Assembly: GCF_000002425.4 (NCBI RefSeq)
Contig: NC_037254.1
Location: 827,476 to 891,475, forward strand
From: Physcomitrium patens
Lineage: Eukaryota; Streptophyta; Bryopsida; Funariales; Funariaceae
Direction: 5' to 3'
DNA: 64,000 nucleotides
The notes under the pieces are model-generated. The model saw only the letters and a program-made list of their open reading frames with translations. It did not search any database and had not been told where the DNA came from. Positions within the stretch are counted from its first letter, which is position 1; every line of letters begins with the position of its first letter. A program made the position numbers and the translations under genes. Shown one piece after another: positions 45,599-57,870 of the stretch.

Positions 45599-47750
45599 TG
45601 AGGATTCTAGAGAATTGATACCTTCGTACTTTAAGCCACTACCAACTTGTAGCTTCTTCCTTTTTAGAGGAAGCTATATACCAATCTATTTGAAAGATGA
45701 ATATATAGAAGGCATAAGCATCACACATCATGCTACTATTAAAGAAAATTCCTTGCTCTTGCTATTGTGATGTAATACAACTATATCATGAAATTATAAT
45801 CAAAATTGAATTTTTAATTAATATCTAATTATCTTAGTTCAATTATAACTTGAAGTATCTAAATACGGCTTTTATAAAAGCCTCTTAGATTATTTTCTTA
45901 TCTTAATAATTAGTAGGTTGAAGATTAGTAATTTTACCTTCTAGGTTGTAGAAACTCTTCTTTTACCTTAGAAGGACCATAAATTGATGAAATCAGGTTA
46001 GAAGAGGTAAATAATTAGTATAGTTGGTACTAGAATAAAGTTTAAAGTAGGGTTGGGCTAAAAAATCCTTAAGATAGGATAGATTAATACTCGGGGGTCG
46101 ACCGTTTGTGAGATAGGGTCGAAATCAGACCTCTGGCCACTAAAACAACGGCCTACGGTAAAATAGGGTTTTATTCGAAGTTCAAAGGTTAGGGTTTGAG
46201 AGCTAGATTGAATTTCTTTCCAAAGACGTAAGAATTGTTGGAAGAAGGTTTTTGAGGACTTAGAATTTTTTTTTCAAAGTCAGGGTTTGTATCAGTGATT
46301 TGGGTTTTGTATAATATAATTAGGACTAGCAATTTTGGTTAGTTTGTGCAATTCGTGTCACATCTATGGTTGAAAATTTGATATTATTTGTATTATTGGG
46401 TGTACTAAGTTTATACAAAATTTCATGATCATCTAACGGTGTGGTTTAGAGATATCTTGTTTTTAGCACAAGAAGATTTCAGAAGGTGGCAGTTTGAGGT
46501 TGGCTAGGGTTTCTAAGATATCTGAAGATCTATTTGTCGGATTAAGGTGAAAATTGGCATGGTGTTGAAGGACTTGAAGATCAAGCTACACACCAATTTT
46601 GAGACAAAGTTAACGGTTGGAAAAGGAAAAATCATTGCTGGGATTTCTGCTTTACTTTTCAAGTTAGCGGCCGAGTGACATTAGTGCAATTTTTGGAGGT
46701 TTTCTCACAATCTATAAGTTGAATTGGGCTGAAAATTCTTGGGCATATAGAAGACTTATATTTAAAATTTCATGCAAAATTTGACATCAAGTAGACTGTC
46801 AAATTGGATGTTATAGCTTCTTAAAGCTCACTGATTAGGATTGGGCTCACAAGAAAAATCAAAATTGCTTAAATATGAAAGTAACAAGGTAATTGGGGAT
46901 TATGTATAGTTAAGACTATTAAGAAGAGTATTTTAAGCACTATTGAATTAGAATTCAAATTATATTCTTCTCGTTTGGACAAACCTATTAGAATTTCTTG
47001 GCTACTTATGAAATACAATCTCGCCTTCTACAGCTAGGTGCCCGATGCATTCTTGAGCAAAAAAACATATAATACGACATCGTCCATAGGTAACAAGTGC
47101 CCTTGTCACCCAATATAATCTCCTAATGCAAGCATTGTGGGGCCAATCCTCTAGATATCTTTAATAAACTAATTAAGGATTTTTGGAGAACATTCTTCTC
47201 CCATCTCTCCTCTATGTGCATCCATGGAGATTCAAACTCAGGACCTTCTAGGTGCCACCTAAGCACCCTATCATCCATCCATCTCCACAAGCCCAAGTCA
47301 CAGCTTTATGTCCATAGCCTCAATTCTTTCTCCTATAAGCTTACTGCTCGACCTCTTCCCCTTCTTTAAATCTCTATTTTTCACAAACCATAACTTACTT
47401 TTCTATAAAACTTTAAAAACCTATTTATAGACCTATTGAAATTATGTCTACAAATTTTTACATTAAATAGATACTTTAAAATTTTAATTATCCTAAATCC
47501 TAATTTTTCCTTGTATAAACTTATTTTTTAATATCTATCAACTACAAAACTTATTGCTAATAGAATTCACTCATTTATATATATTTTTTTATTAATATTT
47601 ATTCTAATCTAATACTTAATTAAATAATTAATTCTTATTTCCAATCATTTTTCTATATATTTTATTAAATAAGAAAACATAAGTTAAGAAATAATAGATT
47701 TAATAATTCTAATCTAGTTTTTACATATCGAGCTCAAACATGATACGAAA
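45236..47750 (-). repeat. 5' LTR of element G, truncated and split by H
   Basis: Pieces 45236-45765 and 47080-47750 align with 38240-39497. The LTR outer end is decayed (tacgaaa for tacgaca at 47744-47750), then D sequence resumes. Confidence 0.82.
45766..47079 (+). repeat. Solo LTR H inserted in the LTR of G
   Basis: 1314 bp absent from the sister LTR, where ctcttgtccatagg is continuous at 38822-38838. Starts TGTGATGTAATAC and ends AATACGACA. Its last 60 bases resemble the end of the F LTR (tagatatccag... against tagctaggtgccc...). No coding sequence. Target duplication not clear: four extra bases (ctat) on the left and tc on the right. Confidence 0.68.
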
Positions 47751-49366
47751 ATATAATCATGCTACTTCTTTTGGAATATATAATCAACCTTTGAAATAGA
47801 GTTGGTTGTTTTTGAACTCAAACTTAGAAGTATCTTGAGATTTAGAAGAAAGATTTTTGATATTATAAATAAGAGGATCAGAAGACATACTTGATTGGAT
47901 TTGTTTCATTAGGGTCAAATCAATAGTCAACATTGATTTCATTACTCAAAGACAAAAATGCTCTGGATTCAAGAAAATTATTCTTTATTGATCAAAAGAT
48001 GCATCTCCTTCTTTTGGTACAAGATAAGAATGTCTAGAAAGTGCGTCTGACAAATCTTCTGGTTTTCCAGGTTGATATGTGATCTTGAAATCAAATCTTG
48101 ATAAGGACATGCTCCAATGGGCTTGGCAACAATTTAAAACATGTATCGACATGAAATACTTGAGATTCTTATGATCTATATATACGATGACTGAATTAGA
48201 AGTGCCTTCTAGGTGATGATGCCATTCTTGAAATGAATCCACGATTGCAAGAAGCTCTTTATTGTGGATTTCATAGTTAATCTCAGCCGCTGAAATTTTT
48301 TTTAAATGAAAAGATGCTTGGTGAAGTTTATCATCTACTTCTATTTATAATAATACAACACCTAAAGTAAAGTTTGATGCATCTATTTCCATAAAAATAC
48401 CTTAAAAAAGTTGACGCAATATAAGATTGGTACAGAAATAAAGGCTGACTTCAAAGTTTCAAAAGATGCTTTAGCTCTTTTGCTCCAGTCAAGAATATCT
48501 TTGCAAGTCAAATGTGTGAGTGGAGCTACAACTTGAGAGAAGTCTTTGATGAAGATTTAATAATAGTTGGCAAAGTCCAAAAAGCATTGAACATCTCTTA
48601 TCATTTTTGAAATTTTCCAATTCATAATTATTTGAACTTTCTTAGGATCTATCATAAGTCTATTATTTGAAATGATGTATCTTAAGAAGTCGACTTGAGT
48701 AGTATGGAATACACACTTTTATATCTTGGCATAGAGTCTCGCATCTTTTAATTTTTGTAATACATGACGAACATAAAGTTCATGTTCATTTGTATTCTTA
48801 GAATAGATCAACATACCATCAAGATAACAAACAACAAAATTGTCCAAAAACTTTCAAAAAACATCATTCATTAAATATTGAAAAGTTGTTGATATATTTA
48901 TAAATCCAAAAGGTATGACGTTGTATTCAAAATGCCCATACCTAGTTCAAAATGCAATCTTCTATTCATTTCCTTCTTTAATATGTACTAGATTGTATAC
49001 TCTCCATAGATCTATTTTTGTATAGAACTTAATTTGATTCAATTGATCGAGAAGTCCGGATATCAAAGGTAGAAAGTACCTATTCTTCATGGTAATCTTG
49101 TTGAGTCCTCAATAATCAGCACACATCCATAATGATCCATCTTTCTTCTTCACAAATAAGATTGAAGCTCCTGCTTGTGATTTGGAATAATCTATGAAAT
49201 TCTTGGCCAGATTTTCTTCAATATATTCCTTGAGTTCAGTGAATTCATTTTGTGATAAACTATAAATTGGTCTAAATGGTAGTTGTATTCTTTCTTGAAG
49301 GTCAATTGAACAGCCATAGGAGTGATATTCTGGAAGAGTATCTATATTCTTCTTCTCAAATACATC
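47751..49366 (-). pseudogene. pol: RT-RNase H remnant of copy D
   Basis: Homologous along its length to about 2265-3860 of copy A. The RNase H end is the clearest (48242-47985: DSFQEWHHHLEG, YIDHKNLKYFMS, ITYQPGKPEDLSDALSRHS). RT is recognisable in pieces with many stops and frameshifts. Integrase is missing here; the D sequence is cut by G at 47750. Confidence 0.8.
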
Positions 49367-49969
49367 TTAAAATTCTTGATATTGGTTGGAAATGCGACTT
49401 GAAGACTTTGCATCATTAGAAATAAGTGTGGCATAAATGATACAAGGTAACCCTTTTTTTATAGCATACAAAAAAGCTCTTGCATCTACAAACATAGGTT
49501 TAATTGGACTAGAATTATGACTTTTTACTAAATTAATTTTACTCTTAATTATACTTTTAGAAAAGTCAAGAGTACAAGAAATCCAATCTTTGTAAGGATT
49601 ATACTTTTTTAACCATGATAAATCTAAAATGACTGGATTAGAAAGAAATCTAATTATATTAAACATTATGCAACTACTATGACCATTTATTACTACATCT
49701 ATAGAAAGTATTTCATGAATAATAATTCCAAAAGACAACGGACGACCATCTATAACTTCTACATGAACACATTTGATTTTTTGTACTAACAGTATTTTAT
49801 GACTTTTAACAAATTCTACATCTAAGAAACAAGGTGAGGCTCTTGAATCTATTAAGGTAGAGGCTTTATAATTATTAGGTCCTAAATGTACATCTATCAT
49901 AAAATAAGGAGAGGGTTCTGAAGAAAGGATAGGACTTTCATTAGAAATTGTATAAGATTCCAGTTCCAT
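49367..49969 (-). pseudogene. Protease of copy D
   Basis: Open for 200 codons from MELESYTIS. The catalytic motif is LIDSRAS, with Gly of DSG changed to Arg, so it would be inactive. Shares IDVHLGPNNYKAS and DVVINGHSSC with copy A, not C, placing D and the 5' half of A in one subfamily. Confidence 0.82.
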
Positions 49970-49983
49970 GGTCCCTATTGTAG

Positions 49984-50995
49984 CTAGACAAATTCATTTT
50001 CTGTCACATTATCTTCTTTGATAGATGTGCTCTTCATTTTGTGATTTTGTTGCTTCTTTAGATAATATTGAGCAGTATGTTTAGGTTCTCTATAATATAA
50101 GCACAATCCTTTTTGATGGCGATGAGTCTTTTCTTGTTTGATAAGAGGTTTAAAATGTATCATATCAATTTCCATATCCTCTATTTTTGAATGTATATAT
50201 TGAGGAGATGTTGGTGTTGCCATCAAATTGTAGTAACGTTGAGGTTCATTTGTATGACTCTTAGATCAAAATTCAAAAAGTCGAGTGTCACATTTTCAAG
50301 CAAAGTCAATTGCTTGACTCAATATTTGAGGTTCAAGTAAGTTGAGCATCAATTTCTTTACTTCATATTGTAATCCATAGAGAAATTGGCTAATAATTGT
50401 AGCATCATCCCACTTCATATCAATTGCAAGTTATCAAAATTATGAAGCATATAACATTACAAATCAATTGCCTTGTTGCAAAATACAAATCTTGTTGGTT
50501 ACAACACCAATTGCATCATGTTTTCCATACATGAACCAAAATTCTACCAAAAATGCCTCTAGTTTATCTAATATTGGATCTTGTCGTTCAAGAAAAGATG
50601 AAAATCACATTAGTGCTGAACTTAAAAGAAGTGTGCCAATGAATCTAACTTGTGATCCTGGAATTGGATAGCTTTGAGGTTAAAGTTCAATTATAAGTTG
50701 TACTTAATTGATAAATCCTCAAAATTTGGATCTTGTACTATCTAACTTCTGGAGCAGGGTAATTCTTGGTTTTCTATTACTTGAAGGATGTTCTACTATA
50801 GGTGGAAGAACATGATTTGGTACAGATATTGAAGCAACTCTAATCATCTCTATATCTTCACTTCTTGCCATTCTTATTAATCCTTGTGGTGGTAAGCTAA
50901 GTTGATACATCGCAAGCATTAATTTTCTCAATTGTTTTTACATTTATGCCATTGAACTCTTCATTTCAACAAGCTCTTACATAATAAAATTCAAA
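49984..50995 (-). pseudogene. gag: gag of copy D
   Basis: Decayed gag. The start region is followed at once by TAA (ATGTAAGAGCTT). Open pieces are 50719-50931 and 49984-50226. The zinc knuckle has lost ligands (CLYYREPKHTAQYY). MATPTSPQYIHS is shared with A. Confidence 0.82.
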
Positions 50996-51175
50996 AAAAT
51001 ATTTAATACCACTCAAGATAAGTAAAAAAAATGACTTGAGGATAAAAAAAATACTAAAAATAAAATTAGTTTAGAAGAGGATAATCCACAACTTCTAATA
51101 CGCTTATGTCTTATCATAAAAAAGAGGTAATCTACTCTTAATCAAGACAAGACAAAGCTCTGATACTATAAGTGT

Positions 51176-51186
51176 AATCTTATCAA
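51176..51186 (-). other. Primer-binding site of copy D
   Basis: Minus strand TTGATAAGATT two bases after the LTR. It pairs at 10 of 11 positions with ACTCTTATCAA at the predicted transcript start of its own 5' LTR. TAGTATCAGAGC, close to an initiator-Met tRNA site, follows a few bases later. Confidence 0.5.
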
Positions 51187-51188
51187 TC

Positions 51189-51746
51189 TGTCAAGGACAT
51201 GAACTAAAAGATGATACATTAATTAATGAAATCCATGTCAAAGAAAGAATGATAAATTAGAAATAAGAAAGTACGTATATTAAAAGAAGCTGAAAAGGCT
51301 TATTGCCAAAAGACAAGAAAACTTGAGACTCTTAAAACTAGATTAGAAGCAAAAAAGGAGTTGATAAGAGTGAAGAGGGCTTCATTCTTGTCTCTATATA
51401 TACTATCTAACTAAGGGCTACGTAGTGATGTTCTATAGGACCTCCAATGTGTGTTGATTTTATAGAACACATGCCTTGACTTACAAGGTAAGTTTTTCTA
51501 TGTGTGGGATACATAGTTAGTTTGGTCTTCAAGCTAACAACATGTGTGGCACATGGCCAACTTATTGACCACATTTCTAACCCAAAAAGTCAATTAAAGA
51601 TACCTATAAAGTCTAAGTAGCATCTATAAAGCTTCTAGAAAGCTTCCATAGAAGATATTATAGAATTAAATTACTTTTATCTACTTCTACTTACTTCTAT
51701 CTATTTATAGAAGTAATTACTTACTTACATGCATATGTTCATGACA
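51189..51746 (-). repeat. 5' LTR of copy D
   Basis: 558-bp LTR, TGTCAAGG to TTCATGACA, followed by the duplication CCATG. Diverged partner of 22820-23376. Confidence 0.9.
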
Positions 51747-52798
51747 CCATGTATTGAAGAAGAGGATGATCACATCTATGTACTAGCATATTCAATATCA
51801 ACACAATCCTAAATTTTCTAATTTTTGCGAAAGCTATGAAGCATTGACTTGGATGACTTCACACACTTTCACATCTCTTTTGCACATATGTTCAAGTCAT
51901 CATTTTTTACTAGCTATAATTTTTTAATTTTCTTTAAAAGACATATGCCTTTTATTAATATTTTTTCAAATTTCTACATGGTATAAATCATGTGTAGTTA
52001 GATATTGTAAACAATATCTAAAAATTCTTCAAAATTATGGAGATTATCTTAAAACATTTCTAAAATAATCTATTAATACTTTATTCATGTTACTAATTTA
52101 TATCCTTGGAGAAAAAAATTAAAAATTAAAAATTAAATAAAGAAATTAAAAAAACAATGGCACTTATTACTATAACTGTAAAACACTATCAATAAATTAA
52201 AATACAGTAAGTAAATATTCTTCACAACTTGTGAGCTTAGTCATAATGAAACTCATGTAAGTTTTAAACTGAGATGGATCAAATTTCACACTAATAGCTT
52301 TTTAGAAAATGGCACTAAAATTAGAGTTAGAGGAATGGCTAAGGGATTGGGTACTTTCACTTATTACCATGGTGGTCATATAGAGCTACATAGAAGAGAG
52401 TAAAATCCACCAACCAATCATCTTCTGAGAGTTACAGTAAATTCAAGTAATAATATAACTAACTATTGCTACTGCTATCATGTTTTAATTTTCTCACCTT
52501 AAAAATATTATCCAATTTAGGTGAGCTGGCTACTTGGCTCCCACCATGATAAGGGCCATAAAATACAAATTTGGCCATCCTCTCCAAACCACATGACATT
52601 AAAATTTTACGTGCACTATTTCGACGTGAGGAATGATTGAAGTATGTGATTAGATGTGCATGTATAAGCAAACTAATTTATGGGGCTTTTTATTGTTCTG
52701 TTCGCTTCATCTAAAATTGTGCATACTTAATTTTATTTCTTTATAGCAATCAATCTCTACATATTTTTAAATTAAAAATTAAAAGATAAAAAATAAGA

Positions 52799-52829
<31 letters not shown>

Positions 52830-53269
52830 TATTCATGTATTTATAATTTGGTGTTAGAATTGTTAGGAATTAATGAAGAAAGAAGAATTCTAGAACCTCA
52901 AGAGACTGGTGTATATGAAAAGTCCATTTGTTGGAGAAAACACTATGTATATCTCATGTTTTAAATGTATTCTTTCATAATTAGTGCCTTCTTGTAGAAG
53001 GTGAATTCTATATCTCCATGAAAAGAATGAACATGTCATTTCCTCCAAAGAAATTTTGGAAACCCATACAACAAGGTCTCTAAATCTCCTACTATATTTG
53101 GATAGATTATGATTGTTTAGGAATGAATGAACAAATTGTGAGCCATAAATTGTGTACCAAACTTATATTCACTTAATTTTTGGGATTTTGATAAAATATA
53201 GTAATATTTATTTATTAATTGTCAAAAATAGAGGTTGTTAGGAAAAATAAAATTAGTTGTAATTGAAGG

Positions 53270-53455
53270 ATGGTGGAAAATGATAGAAAGTTATTCCACT
53301 CTTGAAGCCACAAGTGATGGTGAAGGAAGAAGATAAAAAATTACTCTACTCTTGAAGCAACAAAAGATAGTGAGGGAAGAAGATAGAGAGTTATTTTATT
53401 CTTGAAGCCACAAGTGATGGTGAGAGAAGAAGATGGAGAGCTATTCTAATCTTCA
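53270..53455. repeat. 50-bp tandem repeat, about 3.3 copies
   Basis: Units begin with variants of ttattccactcttgaagcca at 53291, 53341, 53391 and 53441, exactly 50 bases apart. Each ends in a gaagaagat purine-rich tail. Confidence 0.85.
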
Positions 53456-54179
53456 ACCATTACTTCTACAACAACAAATCAAATCATTTCTTAGAGAATC
53501 TCTTTCAAAGGTTAATATTTCTAAGTTAGTAAATTGTTTTGTATAAGTTGTCACTAATTAAGTTATTAGGAATTAAAAACCTATGCATTGATTGATATCC
53601 GTAGTAATTTTTCATCACCTTGTGGCAAATGGATCCCAACCATTGGTTCTTTCTATAAAAGGCATTGGTTGGAGATTATGGGAGGTGTAGGTTGACTTCT
53701 TAATGACAAATTGTACTACTTGTATGGATTAGCTTGTAAGAAGACTCTTGAATTAGTTTTTACTTGCAAATTACCAGCAATGTTAATTATTGATAAATGG
53801 CTTGAGGGCTTGCATATATAAGGCCCTTTCAAAGCCTTGTTCTCTTTCTCTCACCTTTGGTTTGAGTCCTTGGTGAAGGTGGCCTATTGAGGCACCAAAG
53901 AGTTGTAGTATGTTATTTTGTTATAAACTTATGTTATAAGTTGTTTGTTTCATATCCTTGCTGATCTTCTTAGAGCTCACTATTAGTAGGATTATTTTCT
54001 TGTTTAGACATGTCCATTGTGTAAGACAGAGAGAGTTAGTAAGGTTATGTAAAAGAATCATCAAGTTTGGAGTTGAAATAAAAAAGTTATGAGGATTTGA
54101 AGTTGGGAGGTTTTTTTTGTTGTTGCTATTGCTCTGCCTTACACAGTGAGGTGGCTGCTGCTGCTACTCTACCCTTGCA

Positions 54180-54385
54180 CTGTTTTCATCCAACTGTACC
54201 TGTTTTCATCCCACCGGGCGGTTTCCATCTAACAGCACTGTCTTCATCCGATTGTACTGTTTCTGTCCAACTGAGCCTGTTTTCATCCAATTGTGTTGTT
54301 TTCATCCAGCAACACTGTTTCCATCCTGCAATGCCTGTTTTCATCTAGCAGGGCTTGTTTTCATCTGACTGCTTGTTCTATCCAT
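54180..54385. repeat. Imperfect minisatellite, about 20-bp unit TGTTTTCATCCAACTGTACC
   Basis: Roughly ten degenerate copies of (c)tgttttcatccaactg. The open frame across it (54097-54348) reflects the repeat and has no recognisable domain. Confidence 0.75.
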
Positions 54386-55708
54386 TTTTTTTCTCATCCA
54401 GCTACTTCTTTTTGCTAGTTCTATCTAATTCTTTTGTCTTTCTTATTTTGTTATTTATCACTTGTTTTATGTTAAATCAAATGGTAACCATTGCTTGGAA
54501 GGCATTATCTAGGTAGTTACAAATCAATTGATTAACTAATCAACCATTGAAATAAACTCAATTAATTCCTACTATCTTCTAAAATTTGTTGCGCAGTTAT
54601 TTTTTCTCTTAAGGTAAAGTAGGGAGGAATTTTTAGCCCACAAAAATATATAATAAAGTAAAATTATTGTAGTTGGTGGTTAGGTTTGGTACAAAATAAG
54701 TCAATTTTAGAAAAAAGATACTACATGCTATGATGTGAATGGTTGATATCCATGTAAAGATGACATAGAAATTCATTTTAAGAAGCAAGTGTATTGAAGT
54801 TGATCTTAAGTTATGATAAGTTATTTTAAATCCTATTTTATTAGTAAACCAAATAGAATCTATATTAACTTCAAGATTCTAAAACCAAAATTATGGTTAA
54901 ATATTTCTAAACTAGAAAAATAAGGAATTATGGATTATTTAATGATTTTCATCTATTTCATATATCTTCAATTGTATAGAATGTTGTGTCTTAGCCTAAG
55001 ACTTTAATTCCTTATCACCTATACATCTAAAATTTATATGATATATACATTTAACTTTTTTTCAATCATCTATGGTTTTTTTTTATTAATTCATTTTTTT
55101 TTAATTTTTATATTAGTTGAAAAAAATTTGAATAATATACATTCTTAAAATTACTATATAGTAAATATTTTATAAGTGATAGTTTAAACTTATGTTACTC
55201 CAAAAATTATGATTTTTATAATTAAATTATTTTTAAAATATTAAATTTAGTAATTAAATTAATTTAATAACTTTAAAAATTTCTATATTAAAAATTCATC
55301 ATTTTAAGTCCATTACAATCAATATATGTTTGATGGAAAAAAAATAATTAACCATTTTAAGATATTTTTATGATGAAATTTCAACATCTTGGTTTTATAG
55401 GAACAACCTTGAGCACCTAGGAGCTAATATTTTTGGTGTGTCTTGATTGTCATGATATTTTTAAATAGTTATGTGAATATTATTTTCAACAATGTATCAC
55501 AAAATTATCCACATAAAATTATTCAAAGATTTTAAAAAATAAATAATAAAATCATAAATATCAAATGCTATTATTTTACATTATATGCTTCTTTTTGGCT
55601 TTTTTTTTTTCCATTTAAGTTTCTTTTAATATCTTATTTTCAAAATAATCAAAATATTTTTTAATTATTTTATAAAAAAACATAAATAAGAATATTATAT
55701 TAAAAAAT

Positions 55709-55759
<51 letters not shown>

Positions 55760-56317
55760 ATATTTTGTTGTACTCCATATATTTGTAAAGTGGCATAGTG
55801 TGCCTATCTATACATGTAGGATGATGGCATGACAAGATGGTATGATCTACAATGATATGTGAGATATTTTTGTAGAAATTCAATAAAAAGTAGCTATCAC
55901 AAAGCTTATAATTCATACTCAAATATATCCACAAGCATCTAAGAATAAATAAATATAGAATAGTATACATTTAGAGCTTAAGATAAAAAATATATAATAA
56001 GAAAATTGCTTCAAATACTAACTCACTATCTAACCAAGTTTTCTCTTTTGAAAACACCAAAAATGACAAAAAAATAAGTGAAGAAGTAAGCTTTACCTCT
56101 AAGCCTTTTTATATACTAATTTTCTGAATATATGAACCAGTAGTCACTCATTCAGGCTACTACGAGCTTAAATAGAAAGATCAAATTTATATTGTAAAGA
56201 TTAAGGTGTTTGAAGGCAATGAGTAGTCTTTGAAAATAAGCATGTCAATGTATAGACTTAACTTGGTATGAAAACAAGAAAATATGTGAAGTCCACCTAG
56301 AACATCATTCATTGGCA

Positions 56318-57870
56318 CATTCAAAACTTGCAAAATTTATGATTGATCATCATGGTTTTCAGTTAGTAGATATGACTATTATAAGCAAAATTTTGGAACA
56401 TTCTTAGAATTGGCTCTAAATTAAAAAAGATGTACATTGAGGCCAAATAAAGAAGGTGAGACATTCCAAATATCCATAAGTGGACAAAGCTTTCATGTTG
56501 TGGTATGGTCAAATTTGTATACAAAAAGAAATTATCAATGATGCAATATTTTATAAGAAGGCAACTAAGTTTAGGGATGCTTTTGGCATCTCTCCAAAGG
56601 ACTTGAAGCATTCCTCATGGTGGTTATAAAAGTTTAAGTTTAAGCATGGAATTGCTTATCACAATCTTTATAGTGAATCAAGTAATGTAGATGCTCATAG
56701 TGTTCAAAATTTGCAATATAAATTGCTGGCAATAATTGCCACTTATGCTCCATAAGATGTTTTTAATTTTGATGAAATAAGCTTGTATTATAGGGCACCT
56801 CATTGAATGTGAGCCGATCTAAGGGGATGAAAAAGAAGAAGAACCATATTACTTTAGGGCTTTATATAAGCATTTTTGAAAAAGAACAATTCAAGATGAT
56901 TTTTATTCACAAATCAGCTCAATCAAGATATTTTTCTAAAGCTTTTGGTCACAATATTTTTGTGCATTACTACTACAATAATAATGAATAGATGAGTAAA
57001 ATTACTTTTACAAATTGGGTGATGTGTGAGGACAAAAAGATGGCTACATAATTAAGAGAATTTTTAATCTTATTAAACAATGTTACAAGCTATCAAGTTC
57101 AAGGTGAGCAAAAGAGCTTAATTGGTGGCTTTGAAGTGTTTGCTTTATTTAACATCATTCTCTTATTTTTTCTTATAAATATAACCTCAATTATTCAAAC
57201 ACTAAATCAAGGTATAATTATTGCTTTAAAATTATATTATAAGCAAAAATTGGTCGCTTTGACATTTGAATAGTATTTTATTTCAAGTTCAAGATAACAC
57301 TTAAGAGGCACTCATGTAGACTTACTACAATATATGATATAGATAGTTGCACCATAGAATACACTTGATATTGATACTATTTGCAATGGATGGATATCAT
57401 CAAACATCTTGCTTCTTCATTGGAATGCAAACATTTGAAATCTGAAAAGAAGAACAAAAAAAAAAATGAATGATAGAATTGTTGAATTGAAAAAGCTTAT
57501 TACAACTTTGGATCTAGGTAAAATGAAAGATGGCAATTCCATTAAAAAACTCATAGCTTCAAAATATATTGATATAGTTGATGAGGATTATATAGACACT
57601 GAATATTCTACTTCACAAATTGTTGATTTGATTTAGAATGGAGAGGTACTACTACAAGTTGAAAAACATTGTTAGGATGAAGACCAAGATAATGGATCAA
57701 TGGATATGAATTATATAGAATATATAAAAATTAAGTGGATTGAAGCTTGTGTTGCTTGCCAAAAGTTGTTGGATTTTATAATAGGTGAAGGATCATCAAG
57801 TTTTATGCACTCTGAGTTGTTGCAGATAGAATGGATTAGTGACAAACTTTCTAAAATGTATGCTGCTTAG
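56318..57870 (+). pseudogene. pogo/Tigger-type DDE transposase, decayed
   Basis: DNA transposase of the Tc1/mariner superfamily, pogo group. Order: N-terminal helix-turn-helix (GFQLVDMTIISKILEHS), second CENP-B-type helix-turn-helix (KATKFRDAFGISPKDLK, then KFKHGIAYH), the DDE core with DVFNFDEISLYYR (first Asp at 56771), the block ITSIIQTLNQGIIIALKLYY and the C-terminal ACVACQKLLDFI. The usual VDNC Asp is Asn (LLNN) and the Asp of (L/M)DQG is also Asn, so two catalytic residues are gone. At least eight in-frame stops. Terminal inverted repeats were not identified. Confidence 0.82.

Larger units (their letters stand above)
38138..47750 (-). mobile_element. Family 2 element G, old and decayed, with solo LTR H in its 5' LTR
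   Basis: Minus-strand element: 3' LTR 38138-39497, integrase to gag remnants 39540-45235, truncated 5' LTR 45236-47750 interrupted by H. A deletion at about 45236 removed the start of gag, the primer site and roughly the first 100 bases of the LTR in plus reading. Protein remnants are homologous to E but from a distinct subfamily. Only 19 bases (38119-38137) separate it from F. Confidence 0.82.
22820..51746 (-). mobile_element. Family 1 copy D, expanded to 28.9 kb by nested insertions
   Basis: Decayed minus-strand chromovirus with LTRs 22820-23376 and 51189-51746. Flanked by CCATG on both sides (22815-22819 and 51747-51751), which fixes the outer boundaries. D sequence itself survives in four blocks: 22820-23573, 32020-32490, about 38119-38137 and 47751-51746. 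Between them lie E, F and G. About 1.1 kb corresponding to integrase is missing between the block ending 32490 and the one resuming near 38119. gag and protease resemble copy A more than B or C. Confidence 0.88.
51752..56317. other. AT-rich flank with tandem repeats, no gene recognised
   Basis: Contains the 50-bp repeats, the 20-bp minisatellite and AT microsatellites (52807-52832, 55711-55752). The stretch 53620-54080 has a mixed-composition, LTR-like texture (tataaaagg, tctttctctcacc) but paired ends or coding remnants were not found. Confidence 0.55.

Noticed and set aside
54097-54348. 83-codon frame with Cys- and Phe-rich peptides
   Set aside because: Covers the 20-bp minisatellite; no homology recognised.
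52858-54660. Complete unassigned LTR element starting at tgttaggaatt
   Set aside because: No matching end, target duplication, primer site or coding remnants could be found.
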